From positions 26,059 to 90,058 of the forward strand of contig NZ_CDBT01000027.1 in assembly GCF_000819765.1 (NCBI RefSeq): DNA of 64,000 nucleotides, read 5' to 3'. Numbering within the stretch: the stretch's first letter is position 1; each line of letters starts with the position of its first letter. The notes beneath the pieces were generated by a model. The model was given only the letters and a program-made list of their open reading frames with translations, did not search any database and had not been told where the DNA came from. The position numbers were made by a program, and so were the translations under genes. Below, one piece after another: positions 1 through 8,318 of the stretch. The DNA is from Aeromonas bivalvium. GTDB taxonomy: Bacteria; Pseudomonadota; Gammaproteobacteria; Enterobacterales; Aeromonadaceae.

Positions 1-2
1 CG

Positions 3-122
3 TTCGATCTCAAGGCACTGCGCAAGATAGTACGCAAGCCCAAGTTCGTCTGTGGCAAGTGCGCCCGCAGCGCCAACGACAAGGCTTACCTCTGCCAGCC
101 CTTGCGGCTCAAGGAGAAGTAA
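3..122 (+). CDS. C-terminal end of an unidentified protein with Cys motifs (cut by window edge)
   Basis: The frame starting at base 3 is open from the window edge to a TAA at 120-122 and gives the last 39 residues of a protein. The piece is strongly basic. It contains a C-G-K-C pair about 17 residues from the visible start and a third Cys 11 residues further on, which would suit a small metal site. Lys, Arg and Cys content is far above chance. Only the tail is visible, so the product cannot be named. A basic zinc-ribbon-like or nucleic-acid-binding protein is possible, but that is inference. Confidence 0.55.
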   Translation, partial: FDLKALRKIVRKPKFVCGKCARSANDKAYLCQPLRLKEK

Positions 123-179
123 CCCGCCCCCCTCGCCTCCCGCGGAGGCGGATTGCCCTGACGAGCGGATCCGGCCGGG

Positions 180-518
180 CTACTGATCCGTCCAACCCTG
201 CCTGCCCTGGGCGAACAGCTTGCGCGCCTGGGCATCGTTGGGGCAGACGCCGCGATACTCCTCCCCGGTGCGGCCCGCCAGATAGAGGTGCTCTGGGCGA
301 CAGTACCAGGCGAGCCCCTTCTGGTGACCCTGTGACCACAAGGCATCATCGACCCTGTCGCCGCACCGGGTCTGGTGAAATTCCACCCGCTGGGCGGTGA
401 ACCCCAGCTTGCCATCGGCCTCTCCCACCCCATCCCAGGGTTGCTCGCACGGATCGTCCGAGTTGGAGACGCAGCCGCCGAGCAGAGCGGCGGCGCAGAG
501 CATGAGTAATGGGCGCAT
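180..518 (-). CDS. DUF2799-like outer-membrane lipoprotein
   Basis: This encodes a 112-residue secreted lipoprotein. The first 16 residues form a lipoprotein signal peptide ending in a lipobox (L-L-G-G-C), so Cys16 would be acylated. The mature part has Cys pairs and short aromatic motifs (W-Y-C-R-P, Y-R-G-V-C-P) resembling the DUF2799 family of small enterobacterial and Aeromonas lipoproteins of unknown function. The ATG lies at 516-518. The gene stands alone on the minus strand, convergent with the partial gene at the left edge. Lipoprotein status is clear from sequence. The DUF assignment is moderately sure and the function is unknown. Confidence 0.75.
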   Translation of the reverse strand: MRPLLMLCAAALLGGCVSNSDDPCEQPWDGVGEADGKLGFTAQRVEFHQTRCGDRVDDALWSQGHQKGLAWYCRPEHLYLAGRTGEEYRGVCPNDAQARKLFAQGRQGWTDQ

Positions 519-597
519 CTTGATCCTTGAGCGTCATTCGGGCTTTCATTCTAGCGAGCCAGTCTCCGGCCACCAAGTCCGGTGTTCACCTATCACC

Positions 598-635
598 AAC
601 AAATCAGGCGGGCCCTTGGCCCGCCTGATTTGTTT
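598..635 (-). terminator. Strong rho-independent terminator
   Basis: Two perfect 17-base arms (598-614 and 618-634) flank a 3-base loop. A GC-rich core sits between A-rich and T-rich ends, so it can work in both directions. It begins 11 bases beyond the stop of the small acidic gene at 646-774 and is its natural terminator. Confidence 0.85.
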
Positions 636-645
636 ACCGCTGGCA

Positions 646-774
646 TCACTGGTCGTCGAAGTCGTCGTCAAACTGCCAACTGTCGTCGTCCAGATCTTCC
701 AGCTGCTCCTCCCAGGATTCCGGCTCCCAGTCATCGTCGAGCTCGTAATCCGGCTTGTGTCCACCCATGCTCAT
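646..774 (-). CDS. Small very acidic protein (42 aa), function unknown
   Basis: The frame runs ATG at 774 to TGA at 646 and encodes 42 residues. About half are Asp or Glu, including an E-E-Q-L-E-D-L-D-D-D stretch and a D-D-D-F-D-D-Q end, with regularly spaced Trp. A clear AAGGAG Shine-Dalgarno sequence sits just upstream of the ATG, with a second in-frame ATG two codons later. A perfect terminator follows directly, so it looks like an independent transcription unit or the tail of the waaA operon. The composition resembles DNA-mimic or chaperone-binding acidic peptides, but no family was recognised. Confidence 0.7.
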   Translation of the reverse strand: MSMGGHKPDYELDDDWEPESWEEQLEDLDDDSWQFDDDFDDQ

Positions 775-862
775 TCTCCTTGGACAGTGCACCCGCTCTC
801 AAAGTCTATCCAGAAAAATGGGGCTCGCCAGTGTGCGGTGGACGGCTCCCCGGCCGGGAAAT

Positions 863-2122
863 TCAGTCGAGCCCGTCCAGGCAACGGGACAGGGTGCGAG
901 CCAGCGCTCCCTGATTGCGCAGCACCACGGCGCGGGCCTGCTCCCCCCGCTCGCGGCGCTGGTGTTCATCGGCCAGCAGGGCGCTCACCTTCTCCCCCAG
1001 CTCGTCACGGCTTGCCACCACGCTGGCGCCGCCCCGCTCCACCAGCTGGCGAGTGATGTCGTTGAAGTTGAAATAGTGGGGCCCCGTCAGGCAAGGCTTG
1101 CCCAACGCTGCGGGCTCCAGCAGGTTGTGGCCGCCCACACCGACCAGACTGCCCCCCATGAAGGCCACGTCGGCTGCCGCCAGCATCGACGGCAGCTCTC
1201 CCATGGTATCCCCCAGATAGACGCCGTCCTCCTCGCGGATCGGGTCGCCGCTGCTGCGCCGCACACAGCCGTAAGGGGCGCACAGCTCGGCCACCCGATC
1301 GAAGCGCTCCGGATGGCGGGGCACCAGGATCAGCAAGGCCGAAGGGTGGGTGAGCCGTACCCGGTCGAAAGCGGCCAGCACCTGCTCATCCTCGCCCTGA
1401 TGGGTGCTGGCGGCGATCCAGACCGGTCGATCCCGGCCCAGCGCCTGGCGCAGGGCTCGCCCCTTGCTCAGCACCTCGTCGCCGAACTGGATGTCGAACT
1501 TGATGGAACCGGTCACCGCCAGCCGTTCCCGGCCGATGCCGAGTCGATGGAAGCGATCCGCGTCGTCCTGATGCTGGCAGAGCAGCAGACCAAGGGGGCG
1601 ACTCAGGGCATCGAAGGCCCCCTGAAAGCGACGGTAACGCCCGCAGGAGCGCTCGGAGAGCCGGGCATTGATGATGGTCACCGGCAGGTGACGTGCCTCG
1701 CAGGCCGCCAGCCAGTTCGGCCACAGCTCGGTCTCCATCACCCAGAGCGCGCGAGGCTTGAAGGTGGCCAGAAACCGTGAAACGGCCCAGGGGTAGTCGA
1801 GGGGGGCATAGCGATGCATCACCAGATCCCCGAGCCTGGCCGCCTGCTCGGCGCCGGTGCGGGTGGTGGTGGTGAGCAGGATCGGCAGATCGGGGCGTTC
1901 GGCCTTGAGGGCCCGGATGAGCGGGCTGATGGCGAGGGTCTCTCCCACACTGACCGCATGGATCCAGAGCGGCGCCTCCTGCCCGGTCGGCGTCGCGCAC
2001 CCCAGGTGCTCTCGCCAGCGCGCCCCGAACCCGGGCTTGCCACGCCTGGGTCGGTAGAGCGCCAGCAGTGCCAGGGGCAGGCCCAGATGGATCAAGAGGT
2101 TGTAGAGCAGTCGATAGCCCAT
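863..2122 (-). CDS. waaA: 3-deoxy-D-manno-octulosonic acid (Kdo) transferase WaaA
   Basis: WaaA transfers Kdo from CMP-Kdo to the lipid IVA precursor at the inner face of the inner membrane, the first step of LPS core assembly. The 419-residue protein has an N-terminal membrane anchor (about residues 4-24), the R-W-R-E-H-L-G segment with the expected catalytic Glu near residue 38, the H-A-V-S-V-G-E motif at 55-61, and a C-terminal GT-B half with G-G-S-L-V-G-V-G-G-H-N-L-L-E-P typical of GT30. The start was set at the MGYRLLYN Met, whose ATG overlaps the waaF stop (ATGA), rather than the longer upstream frame. It is the last gene of the six-gene minus-strand LPS operon. Confidence 0.95.
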   Translation of the reverse strand: MGYRLLYNLLIHLGLPLALLALYRPRRGKPGFGARWREHLGCATPTGQEAPLWIHAVSVGETLAISPLIRALKAERPDLPILLTTTTRTGAEQAARLGDLVMHRYAPLDYPWAVSRFLATFKPRALWVMETELWPNWLAACEARHLPVTIINARLSERSCGRYRRFQGAFDALSRPLGLLLCQHQDDADRFHRLGIGRERLAVTGSIKFDIQFGDEVLSKGRALRQALGRDRPVWIAASTHQGEDEQVLAAFDRVRLTHPSALLILVPRHPERFDRVAELCAPYGCVRRSSGDPIREEDGVYLGDTMGELPSMLAAADVAFMGGSLVGVGGHNLLEPAALGKPCLTGPHYFNFNDITRQLVERGGASVVASRDELGEKVSALLADEHQRRERGEQARAVVLRNQGALARTLSRCLDGLD

Positions 2123-3156
2123 CAATCGCCCTGCTCCAGCCGCTTGCCGGCCTCGATCACCTGCTCGGGCGGCAGATCGTTGAGGCATTTCAGATGGCCG
2201 AACTTGCAGGTGCGCTTGAAGCAGGGACGGCACTCTATATCGGTGTGCACTATCTCCACCCTGTCCGCCAGGGGCGGCGTATAGAGCGGCGAGGTGGAGC
2301 CATAGACGCCGATCAGCTGCCGGTTCAGGGCCGCGGCTATATGCATCAGGCCCGAGTCGTTGGAGATGACCTGGCGGGCCAGGGCCATCAGGTCGATCGC
2401 CTCATGCAGGCTGGTCTTGCCTGCCAGCACATGGCAGTGACCCTGGCTGCGGGGGTTGAGGCTGGCCCGGATCTGGTTGGCCACCTCCACATCCTTGCCC
2501 GAACCGAAGATCCACACCTGCCAGCCCTCGTCGAGCCGGATCTGGGCCACGGCCGCGTAGTGGCGCTCCGGCCAGCGCTTGGCGGGGCCGAATTCGGCCC
2601 CGGGACAGAGCACCAGCACGGGGCGGGCAGTGTCCAGCCCGAGTCGCTCCAGCGCCTTGCTCTGGTTGATGAGATCGACATTCAGGGCCGGGTGGGGAAT
2701 GGCCGGGATGTCGGCCCGGCTCTTCATCTGCGCCTTGGGGTAAGCCAGGGCCAGATAGGCCTCCACCATCAGCGGGAAGGCGGATTTGTTGCTGCGCAGG
2801 TCGTTGAGCAGGCCGAAACGGTGCTCCCCCTTCCAGCCGGTCCGCAACGGTATCCTGGCAAACCAGGGGATGAGCGCCGACTTCAAGGAGTTGGGCTGGA
2901 TGATGGCCTGATCGTAATGCTCTGCGGCCAGCTGCTTGCCCAGCCGGCGCCGCTCCCCCAGCTTGAAGTCACCGTGGCCGAGGGGCATGGGCACCGCCTT
3001 GTCCACCTCCGGCATGCGCGCGAGCAGGGCGCCACACCAGGCCGGCGCCATCACGTGCAGCTCGCAGCCAGGGTGGTTGGTCTTGATCGCCTTGTAGAGG
3101 CTCTGGGACATCACCATGTCCCCGACCCAGGAGGGGCCGATCACCAATATCTTCAT
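2122..3156 (-). CDS. waaF: ADP-heptose:LPS heptosyltransferase II
   Basis: WaaF adds the second L-glycero-D-manno-heptose of the inner core from ADP-heptose, in the cytoplasm. The 344-residue protein shows GT9 hallmarks: the N-terminal G-P-S-W-V-G-D-M-V-M-S-Q acceptor loop, C-P-G-A-E-F-G-P-A-K-R-W-P in the middle, and S-N-D-S-G-L-M-H-I-A-A-A near residue 270. Length and motif spacing match WaaF. It overlaps the PIG-L gene upstream and waaA downstream by 4 bases each, which indicates translational coupling. Its ADP-heptose donor would depend on hldD, located at 38730-39686 in this window. Confidence 0.95.
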   Translation of the reverse strand: MKILVIGPSWVGDMVMSQSLYKAIKTNHPGCELHVMAPAWCGALLARMPEVDKAVPMPLGHGDFKLGERRRLGKQLAAEHYDQAIIQPNSLKSALIPWFARIPLRTGWKGEHRFGLLNDLRSNKSAFPLMVEAYLALAYPKAQMKSRADIPAIPHPALNVDLINQSKALERLGLDTARPVLVLCPGAEFGPAKRWPERHYAAVAQIRLDEGWQVWIFGSGKDVEVANQIRASLNPRSQGHCHVLAGKTSLHEAIDLMALARQVISNDSGLMHIAAALNRQLIGVYGSTSPLYTPPLADRVEIVHTDIECRPCFKRTCKFGHLKCLNDLPPEQVIEAGKRLEQGD

Positions 3157-4439
3157 GCTTGTTCTGTTCCTGCGTCTTGCAACACGCCCCTGACGAAGTC
3201 TTCGCCGGCCACCCAGCTGAACACCTCATGGGCCTTGATATGGGTCTGAAAATAGCTGTGCAGACCATAGTGATGATAACCGTCCCGTCTGACGGTGCGC
3301 CCCCACCAGCGCTTGAATCGTTTCTCCAACCTGTCCTTGGCGTGCAGGTCGTGCATCGTCTCCATAGCCACCACCTTCTCCTTCTGGCGGGCCAGCGACA
3401 ACGGGTGGCTGTAGCAACGCCAGGGTCCCAGCGGCGAGGTCTCCTGCTGCCAGGGAGGCAGCGTGGTGCCCGCATGTTCGGGTCCATAGGGGAAATCATG
3501 GACCCGGCGCAGGTGATTGGCATAGAGCAACACCCGGGCCGGCACCTGGCCGCTGCGCCGGATCGCCAGGGCCAGGGCACGCGCCGTGGCCACATGATCC
3601 CCATGGGGATCCACTTCGGGATGGGTCACCAGCACTGTACTCGGCCTGATGTGAGTCAGCAGGGCGGCCAGATCGGCCAACAGCAGCGCCCCCTGGTTGC
3701 CAGGCTGCTCATCTCCCGGCAACGGCCGGGGATTCCAGCGCCGAAATGGCGCCGGGGTCAGCGCGGGCAGCTGGCCATGGGCCACCCTGGCCTCCGGGTC
3801 GGCCACCAGCCTTGCCAGGCTGTCGTTGAAATAGCCGAGGCAGTACAGGCGGGCGGCGCTCACCCCGGCCAGCAGCGGGGTCGTCACGCTGTTCCAGGCC
3901 CGGATCACCCCCTTGCGCGCCGAGGCGCTCGGCAGATCCGCGTCCAGACCCGGGATGTATTGGCGATCCAGCCGACCGAGCTTCTCCCCCGCACTCAGGG
4001 TCACTATCCAGCTGCGCTCGGCATGGTCGCTGTAGAGCCCGAAGGCGGCCAGCTCCGCATCGTCCGGATGGGGAGAGAGAATGAGCACAGGGCCATCCGC
4101 CAGCGCCGGATTGGCGAAGGCCAGCAGGCGGGCCTGCTCCTGCCAGCGGCAGTCGATGGCCTGCAGTCGCACCCGATCCAGCTCGCCCAACCCCGTCAGG
4201 TTGAGAAAGCGCCTGCCCCGCTGGTTCGCTTCGAAATATTGCTCACTGCTGACCCCGTCGGCATCGATACGCAGGCACCCCTGGCGCCGCTTGTGGGTCG
4301 CCTCATAATCAAATTCCAGCAACAGGGTGTGATGGGTCAGCTCACCCGGGGTGGCCACATCCAGCCTGCCATCCGGTGACAGCTTGACGGGGGAAACCCA
4401 GCTCGGGGCCAGGGGATAGCGATGATCCTGTGTCGTCAT
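3153..4439 (-). CDS. PIG-L family LmbE-like deacetylase in the LPS operon
   Basis: This 428-residue protein has a PIG-L/LmbE zinc-dependent deacetylase domain in its centre. The S-P-H-P-D-D-A-E motif lies near residue 122 and the second metal motif H-P-E-V-D-P-H-G-D-H near residue 270. About 115 residues precede the domain and about 110 follow it, which is longer than the bare catalytic fold. Family members remove N-acetyl groups from GlcNAc-containing lipids or glycans. Between glycosyltransferases and waaF, it most likely deacetylates an N-acetylhexosamine of the core oligosaccharide. That substrate is inferred. No signal peptide is visible, so it should act in the cytoplasm. It overlaps waaF by 4 bases. 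Confidence 0.85.
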   Translation of the reverse strand: MTTQDHRYPLAPSWVSPVKLSPDGRLDVATPGELTHHTLLLEFDYEATHKRRQGCLRIDADGVSSEQYFEANQRGRRFLNLTGLGELDRVRLQAIDCRWQEQARLLAFANPALADGPVLILSPHPDDAELAAFGLYSDHAERSWIVTLSAGEKLGRLDRQYIPGLDADLPSASARKGVIRAWNSVTTPLLAGVSAARLYCLGYFNDSLARLVADPEARVAHGQLPALTPAPFRRWNPRPLPGDEQPGNQGALLLADLAALLTHIRPSTVLVTHPEVDPHGDHVATARALALAIRRSGQVPARVLLYANHLRRVHDFPYGPEHAGTTLPPWQQETSPLGPWRCYSHPLSLARQKEKVVAMETMHDLHAKDRLEKRFKRWWGRTVRRDGYHHYGLHSYFQTHIKAHEVFSWVAGEDFVRGVLQDAGTEQA

Positions 4440-4442
4440 GAT

Positions 4443-5588
4443 TTAATCCTGAATGAGGGCGAGGAAACGCCTGGCTATCTCGCCATCATCGAAGCGTTCG
4501 ACCCAGTGAGGCTGGATCCGGACCGGGTCGGCCAGCGCCTCGCTCATCTTGGCGGCCAGGGCTACCTCATCGGCTGGCGACAGCAAACGGGTCTGCTCCT
4601 CGATCAGCACCTCGCGGATGCCGCCGGGCACATCGGTAGCCACCACCTGGGTGCCGCAGGCAAGCGCTTCAATCAGCACCAGTCCCAGCCCCTCGGTGCG
4701 GGAGCTGAGCACGAAAGCCTCGGCACGGGCGACCCAGGGATAGGGGTTGTCCCTGTGACCCAGCAGGATCACCCTGCCATCCAGCCCCAGGGACGACACC
4801 TGCCGCTCCAGGGCGGCACGCTCGCTGCCCTCGCCGATGATCACCAGCTTGCAGTCCAGCTGCGCCCGCTTGAATGCCCGCAGCAGCAGGCCCTGGTCCT
4901 TGACCGGTACCAGCCGCGCCACATGCACCAGGAAGGGGCCCTCGATCATGGGGTCGGGAGCAGACTGCGCCAGCTGGCGCACCCGTGCCAGGGGGACACC
5001 GTTGTGGATCACCGTCTGACGGACCGGCCGCACCGAGAAGTGGGACAGGGTCTGCTGCAGCACCTTGGCGATGCCATGGGAGACACAGATCACCTGCTTG
5101 TCCTGAAACAGCTTGGCCGTGAGCCAGCCACCGAGGCGATAGCCCCTGAGCTTGGAGGAGGGTCCCTCCACCAGCTGCCAGCAGCGGGGATCGCGCAGAT
5201 CCCATAACAGTTCGAACGCCCCCTGGCCCCGGATCAGGATCTGATCGAAGGAGCCGAATCGGGCCTCCATCTCGGCGATCCGCTCTCTGGCCAGGGCGCT
5301 GGTGCGCCAGCCGGTCCAGACGAACCCGGATCCCGGCAGCAGATGCCTGAGCAAGCCGCGCCCCAGCAGATCCCAACCCAGCCCGGCCAGGCCACGTCTG
5401 GCGTCGCGCTCTATGTCGCCCCCGGCGTGCAGTTGCACGGCAGGATCCGGACTCAGTCTGGCGTCCCCGCGCAGTACCCAGATATGCACCTCGTGGCCCT
5501 GTGCGGCCATGGCATTGGCCAGGGTAATGCTGGCCTGCTCTATGCCCCCTTGTTGCAGGCGACGCAATATGATGAGAATGCGCTTCAT
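4443..5588 (-). CDS. Glycosyltransferase family 4 (LPS core)
   Basis: This is a 381-residue GT-B glycosyltransferase. The N-terminal Rossmann half begins I-L-I-I-L-R-R-L-Q-Q-G-G-I-E. The C-terminal half has H-V-A-R-L-V-P-V-K-D-Q-G and the nucleotide-sugar motif E-G-L-G-L-V-L-I-E-A-L-A-C-G-T with the two Glu spaced as in GT4 retaining enzymes. The ATG at 5588 overlaps the stop of the O-antigen ligase gene (ATGA), so the longer upstream open frame was rejected. The sugar it transfers cannot be read from sequence. A role in core oligosaccharide assembly is inferred from the operon. Confidence 0.88.
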   Translation of the reverse strand: MKRILIILRRLQQGGIEQASITLANAMAAQGHEVHIWVLRGDARLSPDPAVQLHAGGDIERDARRGLAGLGWDLLGRGLLRHLLPGSGFVWTGWRTSALARERIAEMEARFGSFDQILIRGQGAFELLWDLRDPRCWQLVEGPSSKLRGYRLGGWLTAKLFQDKQVICVSHGIAKVLQQTLSHFSVRPVRQTVIHNGVPLARVRQLAQSAPDPMIEGPFLVHVARLVPVKDQGLLLRAFKRAQLDCKLVIIGEGSERAALERQVSSLGLDGRVILLGHRDNPYPWVARAEAFVLSSRTEGLGLVLIEALACGTQVVATDVPGGIREVLIEEQTRLLSPADEVALAAKMSEALADPVRIQPHWVERFDDGEIARRFLALIQD

Positions 5589-6898
5589 CTGGCAGCATCC
5601 GCCAGACCGCGGGGATAGCGGCGACGCCAGCAAAGGGTCACCAGGCCCCCGACTATGATGTTGAACACGAAGGTGCCCGTGCCAAACGACATGTAGGACT
5701 CGAAGTTGTTGACGATGACCCAGAACACGAAGAAGCAGAAGCCGAATACCAACACATCGGTCGGCATCAGACCCGCCCGCCAGGTCAGCCAGCAATCCCG
5801 ACCAATGGCCCCGGCCAGGGCCACCAGCAGCAAGGTGCCAGCCAGGCCGTAGCTGAGCTGCACCTCGAGGAAATAGTTGTGCAGATGGCCAAACTGCTGC
5901 TTGACCCAGTCAGGCAGGGCATCGGAGTGGGCAATCACCCGACTGCGGGCCTGGGAACCCCAACCGAACCAGGGCCGTTCCATGATCTTCTCGGCGGCCA
6001 CCTTCCAGGTGTTGGCCCGAACCCCGACACTGGTGTAGGGGATATCGTCCCAGTCGCCTCGCAGCAGTTGCTGGATGACAGGGGCCTCCTGCTCGTAGCG
6101 CTGCTCCACGTGAGCGATGCCGCGCTCCCCCAGGGTCACGCACAGCAGGGCCGTGGCCGCGAGCAGCAGGCCGAGCAGCCAGCAGCGGGGACGCTTGAGC
6201 CAGATCCAGAACATGAGGGCCAGCAGCAGCGCCAGAAAGATGGCAAGGAAGATGGCTCGGGTCTGGGTCACCATGATCCCCAGCGCCGCCACCGCCAGGG
6301 TGCCAAGCCAGAGCGGCAATCGCCACCAGAGCCGCGGGCCGGCCGCCAGCCAGCGCTGACTGAAGCAGAAACAGCCGAGCATCAGGGTGCCGAAGTACAT
6401 GGCCACATGCTGGGCGTTGCGGATGCCAAAGTCGACCCGCAAGCCCGCCATGCCCTGCTGCCATACCATCCAATCAACCGATGAGCCCAGCACGGCAAAC
6501 AGGAGTCCCAGCGCGGCTATGCCCCACAACCAGAAGACGTTGCGCAACCTGCCCGCCAGCAATATGGCGGTGGCGAAGAAGAAGAAAATCTTGGTCAGGC
6601 GATCGAGGTGGGGGTTCGGGCTGGAGATGACGGTCGGCGCCAGCATCCCCAGACACCAGGGGAGCAGCTGCACCAGCACCGCCAGCAGGACAAACTTGAA
6701 ATAGGTATCGAGGGCCATGCGCCTGTGGGAGGTCAGCATCAGCAGCAGGGTCATGGCCAGAAACCCCACCTCCATTGCCTTGCCGACCCCGCCAAACCAG
6801 ATCCGGCAAAGGGCATAGGTCAGCAGGCAGGCAACACCCAGCCCCCTCAGGTAGGGTGAGATTCCATCCCCCTCGACCCCGCTCCACCCTGCATCCAT
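5585..6898 (-). CDS. waaL: O-antigen ligase-like polytopic membrane protein (WaaL/Wzy_C family)
   Basis: The 437-residue protein is dominated by about 11 hydrophobic helices, with one large periplasmic loop near residues 270-345. That loop carries G-W-G-S-Q-A-R-S and G-H-L-H-N-Y-F-L-E, the Wzy_C-type signature that includes the conserved ligase His. WaaL-type enzymes join undecaprenyl-linked O-antigen to the lipid A core on the periplasmic side. I chose the ATG at 6898. An in-frame TTG at 6922 would add 8 residues but has no visible ribosome site. Ligase versus O-antigen polymerase cannot be separated by sequence alone, but the core-gene context favours ligase. Confidence 0.82.
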   Translation of the reverse strand: MDAGWSGVEGDGISPYLRGLGVACLLTYALCRIWFGGVGKAMEVGFLAMTLLLMLTSHRRMALDTYFKFVLLAVLVQLLPWCLGMLAPTVISSPNPHLDRLTKIFFFFATAILLAGRLRNVFWLWGIAALGLLFAVLGSSVDWMVWQQGMAGLRVDFGIRNAQHVAMYFGTLMLGCFCFSQRWLAAGPRLWWRLPLWLGTLAVAALGIMVTQTRAIFLAIFLALLLALMFWIWLKRPRCWLLGLLLAATALLCVTLGERGIAHVEQRYEQEAPVIQQLLRGDWDDIPYTSVGVRANTWKVAAEKIMERPWFGWGSQARSRVIAHSDALPDWVKQQFGHLHNYFLEVQLSYGLAGTLLLVALAGAIGRDCWLTWRAGLMPTDVLVFGFCFFVFWVIVNNFESYMSFGTGTFVFNIIVGGLVTLCWRRRYPRGLADAAR

Positions 6899-6925
6899 TT
6901 TTCTTATTATGTTGTTATTCAAGTT

Positions 6926-8011
6926 TTATACTCGCTCAACCAGTGACAAGGCCTCGAACTGAGGCAAGACGCTCTCGGCGAGGAAGGGCTGATAGTAATC
7001 CGCCGTGATGGTGACGGGGGCGGCATCCATGCGGGCGATGGCGTCGGCCAGGGCCGCCTCGTCTTGCAGCGGCACCAAGAAGGCCGCCAGCTCGCCACTC
7101 AGTATCTCTTTGGGACCGGACGGACAATCGACACTCACGATCGGGGTGCCGAGAAAGAGAGATTCAATCAGCACTCTCGGCAACCCCTCCCCATCCGAGG
7201 TGAGGATCAACGCCTTGGCGTGCTTGATGTAGGGATAGGGATTGGTCTGGTAGCCGGGCAGTATCACCCTGGATGTCAGGCCAAGTTCGCCGATGAGCTC
7301 CCGTACCCTGGCCTCCTCCTCCGGCTTGCCCTTGCCCAGCAGCAGCAGGGGCGTCTGCACCCCGCTGGCCCGATAGGCACGCAGCAGCCGGTCGTGGCGC
7401 TTGCGATGTTCGAAGGTGCCCACATTGATCAGATACTCCCCGGCGGGCAGGTCGGCCGGCTCGGCGGCCATGCGCACGAAACCTTCCCGCTCGTAGGGGT
7501 TATAAATGGCGAGGATCCGCTCCGGGGTGAGTTCGGCATCCTGCAACAAACCTTCCACCACCCCCTGGGAGCAACCGATCACCTTGCGGCCGTTATAGAA
7601 GCGCTGCAGCTTGGCTTTGGCTTTGGCCTTGGCCTTGGGGGTGTAGCGGGAGGCGAGCATGTTGCTCTTCACCCAGAACCAGAGGTTGGGGTGATCGAGG
7701 TGGCGGGTGATCTTGTCACAGGAGCAGGAGAGCACCACATCCGGCGCGAGGCGACGGATGGCCCTGGCGATACGCCAGGCTTGCCATTTTTCGACCAGCA
7801 CATTGGAGATGGCCTTGGTGACGCCATTGACCAGAGCCAGGTTGATCACCTCCAGCTCAGGCGGCAGACGATGTTCGATCAGGTCGCGCAGTATGAAGAC
7901 AGTCACCTTGTGACCGCGCTGACGCAGCCCTTCCGCCGTGTTGATGAGAGACTTTTGCGCGCCACCACCATACAAATCTTCAATCACAAAAACGAAACGC
8001 TTGGAGTTCAT
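6926..8011 (-). CDS. Glycosyltransferase family 4, first gene of the LPS operon
   Basis: This 361-residue GT4-type enzyme has a glycine-rich N-terminal loop (E-D-L-Y-G-G-G-A-Q-K-S-L), N-V-G-T-F-E-H-R-K-R-H-D mid-protein, and the D-G-E-G-L-P-R-V-L-I-E-S-L-F-L-G-T donor-binding motif. A Lys-Ala alternating run (K-A-K-A-K-A-K-A-K, near residue 130) is an oddity. It sits at the acceptor-side face and could contact membrane lipid or be a simple-sequence expansion. The gene heads the minus-strand operon, with about 300 bases of untranslated sequence upstream. Donor and acceptor are unknown. Confidence 0.85.
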   Translation of the reverse strand: MNSKRFVFVIEDLYGGGAQKSLINTAEGLRQRGHKVTVFILRDLIEHRLPPELEVINLALVNGVTKAISNVLVEKWQAWRIARAIRRLAPDVVLSCSCDKITRHLDHPNLWFWVKSNMLASRYTPKAKAKAKAKLQRFYNGRKVIGCSQGVVEGLLQDAELTPERILAIYNPYEREGFVRMAAEPADLPAGEYLINVGTFEHRKRHDRLLRAYRASGVQTPLLLLGKGKPEEEARVRELIGELGLTSRVILPGYQTNPYPYIKHAKALILTSDGEGLPRVLIESLFLGTPIVSVDCPSGPKEILSGELAAFLVPLQDEAALADAIARMDAAPVTITADYYQPFLAESVLPQFEALSLVERV

Positions 8012-8318
8012 GCATCATCTCATCAAGGAATAACGTCGGTCACTCGGTGAGCTACCGATAGGCCCGCCCGGCGCGGCAAATACCCGCCCCTTGGCGGACA
8101 GAAGGGTCACGACGGGGGCGAGAAGCCCCCGTATCGGGATAAAAAGTCATCTTGGCTGCCAACAAATCGACCAGCACTGCCATAAAGCGGCGCAGCCCAT
8201 GCCAAGCGAGCAAGGGATAATCGGCGATTTTCCGTGACCCCCAGCGGCAAGTCAAACTTTGCCCACCAAACTTGAATCAGGATAGAATGTGGCTCACCTT
8301 CCTTCGCCGGTTATTTCC
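8012..8318. promoter_or_regulatory. Divergent intergenic region with hairpin and ops-like motif
   Basis: This is the control region between the minus-strand LPS operon and the plus-strand WaaE-like gene. A perfect 8-base hairpin sits at 8112-8132 with a 5-base loop and no T-run, so it is not a simple terminator. On the minus strand, 40 bases before the operon start, CGGTAGC (8051-8057) matches the core of the ops element bound by RfaH in enterobacterial LPS operons. It can also pair with the neighbouring CGGT/ACCG. Only 7 of 11 ops positions match, so RfaH control is a suggestion. I see no convincing gene here. Confidence 0.35.

Noticed and set aside
397..1056. Long plus-strand open frame over the lipoprotein, terminator and waaA end
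   Set aside because: Its translation is Pro/Arg/Ser-rich and crosses a terminator; it is the antisense shadow of minus-strand genes.
8052..8255. Minus-strand open frame of 67 codons in the LPS control region
   Set aside because: No ribosome site or protein-like composition; the stretch contains a hairpin and control motifs instead.
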